From NCBI GenBank assembly GCA_025435555.1, contig JAIWWG010000048.1, positions 205,680 to 269,679 on the forward strand: a stretch of DNA of 64,000 nt. The letters run 5' to 3'. Shown piece by piece: positions 55,444 to 64,000 of this stretch; positions within the stretch are counted from its first letter, which is position 1, and each line of letters begins with the position of its first letter. The notes below the pieces were generated by a model. The model did not search any database, had not been told where the DNA came from, and saw nothing but the letters and a program-made list of their open reading frames with translations. The position numbers were made by a program, and so were the translations under genes. The DNA comes from Chytriomyces cf. hyalinus JEL632. Lineage: Eukaryota; Chytridiomycota; Chytridiomycetes; Chytridiales; Chytriomycetaceae.

Positions 55444-56875
55444 CCGCCCTACCATCGGGGTACCGCCGCGTCTGGCTGACAAGCCACCCGCCTTCTTCAC
55501 CCACTCGCTCAACATCAACCCCTTCAAACTGCATCTCGGCGGCACCCTTCCCTCGGTAGATATTGCCTACGAATCATGGGGTGCCCTCAACGAAGCCAAG
55601 GACAACGTCATCCTGTTGACCACCGTTGTCAGTGCCTCACCACATGCTAAAATTCGCCCGGGAAACAGGAAAGATGGATGGTGGGAAAAGTTCATTGGTA
55701 TGTTGCCCCCCTTATCTCTGCCGCGCGATCCTGTCTGCTTCCATAAATACCCCACTTCTTCAGGACCCGGCCGTCCTCTCGATTCAAACAAACACCACAT
55801 CATCTGCACGAATGTGATTGGTGGTTGCTTCGGTAGCACCGAGCCCTCCCCCATTGACCCCATTGAAACTGGCTCCCCAACTCGATACGGCCTGAACTTC
55901 CCAATGATAACCATTTGGGACATGGTTCGGGCGCAATTCCAAATGCTCGAGGCTTTAGGAATCCGGAAAGTGCGTAGTGTGGTGGGAAGCTCAATGGGCG
56001 GGATGCAGGCACTTGCGGCGGCGGCCCTGTTCCCAGACAAAGTGGGCCGCATTGTTTCCATTTCAGCAGCTGCCAGATCACATCCGTATTCCATTGCATT
56101 GAGGCACGCGCAGAGGCAGGTTCTCATGAGTGACCCAAACTGGCAGAATGGCAATTATTATGACTCGGACAAGTTTCCTTCAAATGGGCTGAGCGTAAGT
56201 TTGAATGATTTCTCTTCAGATTCTTAAGCTAATACTGATTCGGATATCCTGCAGCTCGCCCGCCAAATTGGCACCATCACTTACCGATCTGGCCCAGAAT
56301 GGGAACTGCGGTTTGGTCGGAAACGCGCGAACCCAAATGCGAAACGCGGTTTTAAATCGGATTTCATGATCGAGACATATCCGGAACACCAAGGCAAGAA
56401 ATGGCAGGGCCAATACGATCCAAACTCGCATTTATACATTTCACGGGCCATGGACATGTTTGACATGGCCGAGCGGCCGTTTAAAGACTCAAACGATATG
56501 GATGCGCTTTTGCTCTCGACTGTGGGCAGTCAACGCCGTGTCGACATTGAAAACAGCAAGAACGACAATGACCACACTCAAACTGATAACAACCACACGC
56601 ATCACCTAATCAATGGAATGTCTGCTATTCAATGCCCTGCGCTCGTGATTGGTGTCAAGAGTGACTTTGTGATTCCATCATGGCAACAGAAGGAAATTGC
56701 AACGTGTTTGCGGTCAGGCGGGAACCACCAAGTCACGCATTTTGAAATTGACGGCGTATATGGCCATGATACTATTTCACTGGATTTTGCAAACGTTGGG
56801 TCAGCTGTGAAGGGCCATTTGGAGATTGATATTCGGCATCCTGTTCCTGGAATGTGGTCAATTTCGGAGAGATAA
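55444..56875 (+). CDS. cysA: MetX-like L-serine/homoserine O-acyltransferase (CysA/Cys2 type), 5' incomplete
   Basis: Three exons recognised: 55444-55697, 55764-56194, 56255-56875 (about 435 residues). Alpha/beta hydrolase: [43 protein letters not shown], nucleophile elbow [15 protein letters not shown], then [35 protein letters not shown], and a C-terminal Asp ([11 protein letters not shown]) and His (YGHDTISLD). The SHPYSIA and [16 protein letters not shown] blocks are typical of the fungal serine O-acetyltransferases (Aspergillus CysA, fission yeast Cys2) rather than true Met2. It should make O-acetylserine for cysteine synthesis, probably in mitochondria. A first exon, possibly with targeting signal, is missing. 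Confidence 0.88.
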
Positions 56876-57006
56876 TGTTTAGATGTCATGGATTTTGTTT
56901 AACTTGCTCAGTGTCATTGATTTTCGCGAATAACGAGGATGTATGTAAAGGTCCGTCGGTGCTTGTGACCTTACCTGTCGCTCCAACTGTTAAAAATCTG
57001 TGAGAA

Positions 57007-58285
57007 ATGCTGCTCATCCCACGCAAACACCGACGCATTTACACAGTTTTGCTGCTGATGCTAGCCTGGCATAAGCGACGCAGCTTGCCCGGCCTATTGG
57101 TCTATATACTCACAGTGTCTCTCCCGCTGCGCATTGCACAACGACTGCTAAAAGTATGCCAAGCCCCACCACAACTTGACACCCTGACGGCATCCATTCT
57201 ACATGCAGTCCACTGGATCAGTGAAGGTTCCATGCACGAAGTCAGGAAGCTTCTGGCGGTAATCGATTGGATTCACGGATGCAAAGCGAGATGGGCTGGG
57301 GCCAAGATGAAAGCTGTGAGTGGGGAAGACGGCTCTTCTGTCTGCGGAATTTGGATTGCTGAGGAGTGGCGAGATTTGGAAAATGAGCGGCTGCAAGAGA
57401 ATGTGGTGTTGCTGTATATCCACGGTATGTGCAAGCTCTCCATATCTCCAAGATAACCAAAAACATTTTTTTCACTTGTGAATTCCCAGGTGGTGCGTAC
57501 TGCTTCGGCGGTGCAGAATACGGAGCGCCACATCACTTACACCTCATCAAACGCTTCAACGCGCTCGAACAGAAGACGGGCAGCAACAAACGGCTAGTGG
57601 TCTTTTCGCTCGAATACCCACTTGCGCCAGAACACGTGTTCCCAGCGCAGATCCCAGTCGCTGCAACGGCATTCAAATGGCTGGTCAACAGTCTTGGGGT
57701 CTCGCAGGTTGTGGTTGGGGGTGACTCTGCTGGCGCACACATGACCCTCTCGCTCATGAACCACATCAAAGACACGCCGGAATTGAGTAAACTTCCGATA
57801 CAACCACTTGCCACGATTCTCATCTCACCTTGGGTTTCATCGCCCAGTTCTGCACGCGAGAGTTTGTGTTTTGACTTGATCTCTGTGCATGGGATCCAGC
57901 AAGCAGATCGTCTTGTGTTTGGGCATTTACCAGAAAAGACAAACAGTTTGTTGACGGCTTTACAACCGGATGATTTTCATGTTGCGACAAAAGGGACGCT
58001 GGTTTTGTACGGTGGAGCGGGCATTCTGAGTGAAGGGATTGAGCAGTTTGTTGGTATGCTGGAGAGCCGCAGTGAGGCGGTGCCTGGATTGGAGGTGGTC
58101 AAGTATAATGGGATGCCGCACTGCTTCAAGTACGTTGATTACTCCAGCTTACCCAACTTTTAACGAGCACCTTTGTTCTTTGTCGCAGTGTCATGATGAT
58201 GGATCGACTGTATCCGAGCGTGCGTGAAACTGCGCTCGAAGCAGTTGAAAAAACGGCCGCGTTTATTCAGCGTGTGAGTGCGTGA
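57007..58285 (+). CDS. Alpha/beta hydrolase-3 (HSL-type) esterase/lipase, membrane-anchored
   Basis: Three exons: 57007-57424, 57490-58129, 58189-58285 (384 residues). A hydrophobic N-terminal segment (LLVYILTVSLPL) suggests a signal anchor. The catalytic domain has the oxyanion motif YIHGGAYCFGG (HGG), SLEYPLAPEHVFPAQ, the nucleophile elbow GGDSAGAHMTLSL, ISPWVSSPSS, and the catalytic His in GMPHCFNVMMMD. These match the hormone-sensitive-lipase family, which in fungi includes the steryl deacetylase Say1. Substrate is not determinable from the sequence. Confidence 0.88.
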
Positions 58286-58550
58286 GTTGGAAGAATTCAA
58301 TGCCAGGACTGCAGTTGATGTGAAATAATATCAGTAAACATTTGTAAATTTGGACACATCCCCACACATCAAACGGGACTTGGTTGAAGATATGTCGGTT
58401 TGATGCCAGGCCATGCCACATATTCCAAGAGATGTTTCTGTTTGTGTATACATTGATTCTCTTGCATTATTCCCGAATCTCTGTCGCTTCACAAACGCTT
58501 TACAACCTTTTTACAGTACGATTAAATAAGTAAGTTTTTTGATGGTTCAC

Positions 58551-59123
58551 TGTTAGAGAATAGGTCGAGTGCTGGAACTGGCTTCTTGACTATTCAGAGG
58601 CTGGACTTGGACTGCTTTCGAGCAGGAGAGAGATAGAGAGTAGTAAGTGAGTTATTGAGAGACTAATCTTTATTGGAGGAAAAGGGCAGGCTTCAATTGG
58701 AGTTTCTGGTAACTAATCACAAAGTGAAACAGTTGGAAAATGTTTTGGAGATTTTAGAAGGGAGAGATTTTTGGTGTGTTGGAATTGGTTCAAAATAACG
58801 AGCGGGTTTCTGAAACGTGGGAAATTTTGGTGTTGAGACCTTTTGCTGCGCATTCTTTGAAGTACGTCAACATAATCCAGTAGATTACGTACCAATTGTC
58901 GCTTTATCTATTTAATTCCGTAACGAATATTTGTTACGGAAATAAAGCAATGTTGGTTGATAGATGATCTTTATTGGTAGAAGGACACTGGCTTTTATAC
59001 TGCTGTGGTGAGGGTGATTTGAACTTTGTTGTTTTCGAGAAGTTTCTATCTCCGGAATTTTGAAGGAAAAATTAAAGTCAAGTAAAATGGACACAATGGA
59101 GGAACTGGCGTTATTACGCAACA
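58551..59123 (-). mobile_element. Long terminal repeat of the chromovirus (573 bp)
   Basis: On the minus strand it begins TGTTGCGTAATAACG and ends CTATTCTCTAACA, giving TGTT...AACA termini. A purine tract GGAGGCGGG immediately precedes it, in the place of the polypurine tract. The pol ORF stop codon (TAA at 59114-59116) lies about ten bases inside the LTR. No second LTR copy of this element is seen in the window. Confidence 0.7.
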
Positions 59124-61603
59124 CCCGCCTCCAAGAGCGTACGCGATGAGAAAGGTCGTTGCTTGGGTTCATGTACGTCTTTCTTGAGTCTTTGGCGTAG
59201 CTCTGGAGTGGCATCTAACCAACAGTTGAAAATGGGGCTATGATCCTTCCATTTTATTAGGACCTGAGTTTTTCCTTGAAGTTTCCGCGCCGCGAGCACC
59301 GATTCGATGGTTCGTAAATCTGGCGGGAGCGACTGCAGCGGGTGAGGTTTCGCTGAGTCCCAGTAATACATTTTTAATTTCTCAGGGTGGAAGACCTTGT
59401 GGATATTCCATTCATCAGGAATCTTGAGTCGACACAGCGGAACATCGCCGATCAGCTCTGTGATCTCGTAAGGTCCAGAGTAGCAGTCCGACAATTTCGC
59501 GATCGGTCGGTCTTCAAGAATCTTGGGCCGAAAATCGCGCAACGATAGCAGGACAAGATCTCCGACCTGGAAAGGCGATTCTAGGCGTCGTCGATTGGCA
59601 GCGGATGCGTAACGGTCTTGGGAGTCGCGAATTCTGTCGCATGTGGCTTGGTGAGTGGCTTGTAAATCTCTCAGCGTGAGCGGATCATATGGTGTTAATC
59701 CAACATCAATGAATGATGCAGGGTGTCGCCCGTATTCCAGATAGTATGGAGTGTAGCCAGTGGTGGAGCTCACAGTGTCATTTATACCGAATTCAACCTT
59801 GGGTAAGTGCTCATCCCAGTCGTCTTGCCAGTAATTAACTTCGGAACGTAGGGCAGAGAGTACCCAGTCGTTCTTTTGCTCGGTTTGCCCGTCGGCTTGG
59901 GGATGGTAAGCTGTTGTCATGGCCAATTCTATCTTGAGAGACTGACACAAAGAATTCCAGAAGTTTGACGTGAACTTTGAGTCTCGGTCACTGATGAATC
60001 GTCGAGGGAGTCCGTGGTGTTTGAATACATCGTTGAAAAAGATGTTTGCAATGTCCTTGGCGGTGGAGGTGTCATGGCAGGGAAAAAGTCGGGTGCGTTT
60101 GGTGAAGGAGTCAACAATGACCATGAGTGCAGTGTGTCCAGACTTGGTTTGTGGGAGTTTGGTAATAAAATCCATTGAGATGGTGTGCCAAGGGTGTGGT
60201 GGGATTGCGTGAGGCTGGAGCAATCCATATGGGAGTCGTCGTGCAATCTTGTGCCGTTGGCACGCGTCGCAGGATTGGACAAATTGCTGAATGTCTTTGT
60301 GGATCTTGGGCCAGTGGAAATATCTTGTAAGTCTTTCGGCTGTTCGTTCCCAATTGTTGTGAATAACTGGTCCATACGAATGAGCAGATCGAACCAGCTG
60401 ATTTCGAAGGGGCATTGGGACGAAAACTCTTGCGTGAGTCTTGTCGGTGTAATACAATAGGCCGCTGTGAAGTTTGTATCTGGAAATCGTATTCTTGAGG
60501 GAAGCTGGAACCAATGCAGGGTCATTCTCGAATGTATCAGGATCTTCTGGGTCGATAAGGTACTTTGAGATTTCTTGGTATTGCGGATCATCTGGGTTCA
60601 TGGATTTGATGTCATCCATCAGGTCCTCTGTTATCGAAAGCTCAGTCGCAAATAACTGGTCAGCTTGAGGCTCTTGGATGTTGGAAATTGTCTGATTTAC
60701 GCCAGGTGAGACTTGAATTCCAATTTCTTGAGAGTGCTTTAATCGTGACAGTGCGTCTGCAATCTTGTTCCATTGTCCAGGTTTCCACTGAATCTGGAAG
60801 TCGTAAGCAAGAATGTCGGCAATCCAGCGGTGATGGACTGGGCGAAGTTTTGGCTGGTCAAGGATTCTCCGAAGGGACTGATGGTCCGTGAACACAAAAA
60901 CTCGGGCATCATGAACGTAAGCTCGATGATGTCGTAGTGCTTCGACGAGTGCCAATATTTCTCCTTCATAGGGATGGTATTTCGATTCGGCGTCATTACA
61001 TTTGCGTGAGTGAAAGGCTACCGGCTGATCTATCGAATTCTCGTCTGGCTGGGCTACGTAACTGGAGATGGCTCGCTTAGACCAGTCGGTGTACAAGTGG
61101 ACTGGTTTGTTTGGGTCAAACATGGCAAGTGAGGATGGGTCAGCTAGGGCTTTCTTGGCTTTCTGAAACAGGTCTTGTGCTTCTTTGGTCCAAACTTGAT
61201 GGAAAGGTACGGTTTTGTGTCCTTTAAGGAGGTCTGATAGAGGTGCTAACAGGCTGGCATGATTTCTTACAAAACGGTGGATAGTGTTGGCTAGTCCAAG
61301 GAAACCACGTAGATCAGTAAAGGACTGGGGCTCGTCGTAATTCTGGATGGCCATGTATCGACTTGGTAAGACGCTGATCTTCCCTTGAGAAATCTTGTAA
61401 CCAAGGTACTCCAATGATTCAGTGAAGAATTGACACTTGTGAAGTCGAACATGGAAATTGTTTTCTTGAAGGCGTTGGAGGACTATACTGAGGTGATTCA
61501 TGTGTTCTGCGTAGGTGTCGGAGTAGATTAACAGGTCATCAATGTAGCAGGAAAGGAAACGGTCGACCAGGTTGTTGAATATCAGTCTCAAGTGATGGAG
61601 CAC
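59114..61603 (-). pseudogene. 5'-truncated Ty3/gypsy chromovirus pol (RT C-terminus, RNase H, integrase, chromodomain)
   Basis: An 829-codon open frame that starts within reverse transcriptase, just before the catalytic YIDDLL, so the RT fingers, protease and gag are missing. Next come the RT thumb (FLGLANTIHRFVRNH), RNase H (VHLYTDWS, EGEILALVEAL, TDHQSLRRIL), the integrase zinc motif (H...H...CDACQ), integrase catalytic residues (SMDFI, SDRDSKF, Glu in the third block), GPYEITELIG (GPY/F module) and a chromodomain (LIKWKDHSPIFNCWLD). The frame has no internal stop but lacks an ATG; a stop lies two codons upstream. The element is therefore a remnant, apparently cut by a later insertion near 61604. 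Confidence 0.88.
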
Positions 61604-61898
61604 TGTTTACTTCAATAAAGGTTAAGTCTCCCTGATTCATCTCTTATTCTCTACTGCAGATAAAGAAGAGTCACGCACCTCACCATTCCACCAACCTCAA
61701 TACATATGGGCATGAATTATGACATTGAGTAGGGTAAACGTCTAGTAGATACTATAACAAAGAATGAATACACGAATACACGTGTTCTATGAAGGGTGCG
61801 GACTTGTAGATGATGATAGCTTATTTCACTACATGACTTCAACTATTCTTGCTCTGATCAAGCATAAAGATGGTTGAAAGTAATTGTCTGGAATATAT

Positions 61899-62030
61899 AT
61901 GATGCTGGCCTAGTTGTTAAGGTTCGCGACTACAGACCAACAGGTCCCTGGTTCAACCCACACTGCTGCCAGTTTCATGCAGCTATCTTCTGATCTTTAT
62001 AGAGAAATAAGCAGAAGAAGAAGAAATAGA
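61899..62030 (+). mobile_element. tRNA-derived SINE-like unit
   Basis: TGGCCTAGTTG at 61906-61916 fits the RNA polymerase III A box, and GGTTCAACCC at 61950-61959 fits the B box, at normal tRNA spacing. The T-arm stem does not pair and the acceptor ends do not match, so it is not a functional tRNA. A GAAGAAGAAG-rich tail follows at 62015-62030. This is the usual look of a tRNA-derived SINE head. Confidence 0.5.
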
Positions 62031-62364
62031 AATCAACTTGGAAAAGTATTCTATTACTACTTTTGTATGACTAATATGTCAAGCCAGTCAAGCAATTAAT
62101 CAATAACCTTACCCAGTGTGGGGATATTAATTATGATTGACAAGCCTTAACTGTCAGCCAGTAATGAATGACTAATCAGCCTGAAAAAACTGAATTGTCA
62201 GCACTGACTCACTTTTTCAGCAATTTCAAACTGCAAAATGAAAAATGGATGATTTCACATCAAATCTCATTTGTAGAACTGAAATGACAAATGAAATGGA
62301 AAAAAGGGTGGCTCAAAAGTGAAACTGAAGAAAGCCCAATGAGATTTTGCAGGAGCCAAAAATG

Positions 62365-62373
62365 TATATAAGG
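62365..62373 (+). promoter_or_regulatory. TATA box before copia-like gag
   Basis: TATATAAGG lies 84 bases upstream of the gag ATG at 62449, in a position suited to a promoter within an LTR or leader. Confidence 0.55.
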
Positions 62374-62448
62374 AGAGCTGTTTTGTTGTGTTGTGATTCA
62401 CCTTAAGATAATAAATATCATAAAAGCCCAAGTTCAAAACCAAACACA

Positions 62449-64000
62449 ATGTCAGAATCAACCATGGACCAAGCTGCAATGGCAAGTCTCAGTGAGGCTG
62501 TGTCCATCTCTCTCTCTCTCTCTGGCCCTCCCTCTGCAAGTGGTCCTCATGCTACCAGTGGTCTTCCTGTCCCAAGTGAACTCCAAGCTGAGGATCCTGC
62601 TGATGGAGGTCCTCCCAAGAAGAAGCTGGTCCCTACCAAGTCTGCTACCACTCATCACAGTGATGCAGCACTTCCTCCCTCTGCTGGCCCTGCTGGCATG
62701 GATGCTACACAAGTAGCTACCTTCACCATGGTCAAGACTACTAAGGCTGGAGCTGCTGTAATGGCCAAGGCAACTGGACATTCCAGCACCTCTGGAACTA
62801 CCTCTAGTTCTGAACTCACTAAGCTCCCTGCTTATGCTGATGCTGGAGAGTTTACCAGCTGGATGAGACAGTACCTTCTGCTTGCTGAGCAGAAGTTTGG
62901 CTCTGGTGAAGAACTCTACATCCCCAAGGACAAAAGGGGTGCTACTGTACTCTTTCATCCTGTTAACTCCAGACCTGTGGAGCCTGAGACCACTGCTCAA
63001 TTTGATGCAAGACATACTACCATTGCCAAGGCCTTGGAAGACATGTACCAGCAACAACATGATGTGGTCATGAATTTAGCTACTCAGGCTGCAATTTCTA
63101 CTGCTTCCCAAGCTACTGGTACACCTCCTGACCAGACCACAGCTAACAGTAGAGCTAACAATCAAGGTATGAGTAGTACATCTGCCTTTACTACTCCAGC
63201 TAACATATCTCTTACCACAGAGACTATTGATCCAGAGAACATGGAAGTGGACACTCCACCTGTCTTGAATCTGGAAGTTGAAAAGCTAAAGCTGGAGCAA
63301 GCCAGACACAAAGTGGAATCTAACAAGAGGCTCTTTGACAAAGAGGCCAGAACACACTCTCTCATCAGAGCTGGCTATGACAGTCACATGAGAATATTCA
63401 AGAACCTCCACCAGGCCCATGCAAAATGGGTATCATTCCTGAAAGAACACTTGGATGTCATGCACAGCCAGACTACACTCTCTGGAAAGCAGGCCTTGTA
63501 TGAGATGCTGGACTCCCTGTTTGTCCACTGCAACTCCAAAGACTTTGCTTCCATGACATCTGAATGGAACACAAGATGGGCTAATACTGCTCAACAGTGG
63601 CCAGTCAAGCAAGTCCAATGGTCTGATCTCAGGGAGAGATACTTTACCATCCATGGAGGCCACAATGCAGACAGGGACAGAGAGTTGGCTTGTATCTTCA
63701 AGGCCAGACTTATGGAAACCATCCCAAATGGTGACAGGGAATTTGGCCCACTCTTGTTAGCTATCCAAGCTGATAGGACTGCAAACTCCATGAACTCTGC
63801 TGAGGTGCTACAACAGATCAATGAGTGTATGTCTGACAAGGCCCTTTTGAAACCTACTGTCAAGGCCAAGCTTGCAGGTGAAAAGAGACCAAGGGAAAGC
63901 TCTGGAAACAAGCAGTGTTCTGTCCACAAACATAGTACATCTCACACTGATGAGGAATGCTATGAACAGTCTGAAGGCAGAAAAGGCAAAAAGCCCAAAG
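62449..64000 (+). CDS. Copia-like retrotransposon Gag, open at the window edge
   Basis: An uninterrupted frame of 517 codons from ATG 62449 to the last base. The N-terminus is Ser/Pro/Ala-rich (MSESTMDQAAMASLSEAVS). A Gag-like helical core includes FTSWMRQYLLLAEQKFG and WVSFLKEHLDVMHSQ. Near the end a zinc-knuckle-like C-x2-H-x5-H-x4-C motif occurs (CSVHKHSTSHTDEEC), as in many Ty1/copia Gag proteins. Codon use (many GCT, ACT, CCT) and the lack of introns differ from the cellular genes. Protease, integrase and RT should follow outside the window. Assignment to copia rather than another Gag class is tentative. Confidence 0.7.
   Translation, partial: MSESTMDQAAMASLSEAVSISLSLSGPPSASGPHATSGLPVPSELQAEDPADGGPPKKKLVPTKSATTHHSDAALPPSAGPAGMDATQVATFTMVKTTKAGAAVMAKATGHSSTSGTTSSSELTKLPAYADAGEFTSWMRQYLLLAEQKFGSGEELYIPKDKRGATVLFHPVNSRPVEPETTAQFDARHTTIAKALEDMYQQQHDVVMNLATQAAISTASQATGTPPDQTTANSRANNQGMSSTSAFTTPANISLTTETIDPENMEVDTPPVLNLEVEKLKLEQARHKVESNKRLFDKEARTHSLIRAGYDSHMRIFKNLHQAHAKWVSFLKEHLDVMHSQTTLSGKQALYEMLDSLFVHCNSKDFASMTSEWNTRWANTAQQWPVKQVQWSDLRERYFTIHGGHNADRDRELACIFKARLMETIPNGDREFGPLLLAIQADRTANSMNSAEVLQQINECMSDKALLKPTVKAKLAGEKRPRESSGNKQCSVHKHSTSHTDEECYEQSEGRKGKKPK

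Larger units (their letters stand above)
61604..62448. other. Non-coding stretch between two retroelements, possible 5' LTR/leader of the copia-like element
   Basis: AT-rich DNA that starts where the chromovirus frame breaks (TGTTTACTTC at 61604). A TGTGGGGATATT sequence at 62117 also resembles LTR starts, so the LTR boundary is unresolved. It includes the SINE-like unit and a TATA box. I found no primer-binding site. Confidence 0.4.

Overview
The window is eukaryotic and looks like a zoosporic, chytrid-like fungus. Genes are dense and on both strands. Most have several short introns (about 50-100 bp, GT-AG with a few GC-AG). Fungal hallmarks include Zn(II)2Cys6 transcription factors, a fungal-type MetX/CysA acyltransferase, ADE8 and a WSC domain. 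Alongside these are genes kept only by flagellated lineages: a CEP164 homologue with WW domain, a SPATA4-type calponin-homology protein, and a coiled-coil gene divergent from CEP164. Gene models were spliced by hand; reading phase was checked at every junction quoted.

Layout. 1-5 kb: a tandem pair of tiny paralogous genes, then a tandem pair of proteins each carrying two Zn2Cys6 clusters. 5-7.5 kb: gene-poor. 7.5-14 kb: a mitochondrial carrier, an Ifi6/27-like small membrane protein, an EXORDIUM-like protein with a Thr-rich tail, a small secreted or membrane protein, and ERCC8/CSA. 14-16 kb: a third double-Zn2Cys6 factor that also ends in Sfp1-like C2H2 fingers. 16.5-19.4 kb: an FG nucleoporin combining Nup50 and Nup153 features. 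19.5-27 kb: SPATA4-like, ADE8, DSS4/MSS4, FCP1, adenosine kinase, Costars. 27-36 kb: SEC24, RhoGAP, ERD2 and GNA1; the last two contain microexons. 36-40 kb: a Rho GTPase without CAAX, a Ser-rich protein with a PP1-docking-like motif, an LRR protein. 40-43 kb: a WSC-ectodomain protein with seven predicted membrane segments and a frameshifted tandem copy. 43-47.5 kb: kinesin-5. 47.6-54.6 kb: coiled-coil gene and CEP164, divergent. 55.4-58.3 kb: CysA-type acyltransferase and an HSL-type esterase. 58.5-64 kb: a transposon island with a chromovirus remnant and LTR, a tRNA-derived SINE-like unit and a copia-like gag running off the edge.

Functional links: SEC24 (COPII), ERD2 (KDEL retrieval) and DSS4 (Rab) serve the secretory pathway. 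RhoGAP and the Rho GTPase lie 3 kb apart. ERCC8 and FCP1 both act on RNA polymerase II processes. The most novel-looking items are the WSC-7TM protein, the exon-duplicated hydrophobic repeats inside CEP164, the double-Zn2Cys6 family and the Nup50/Nup153 hybrid.
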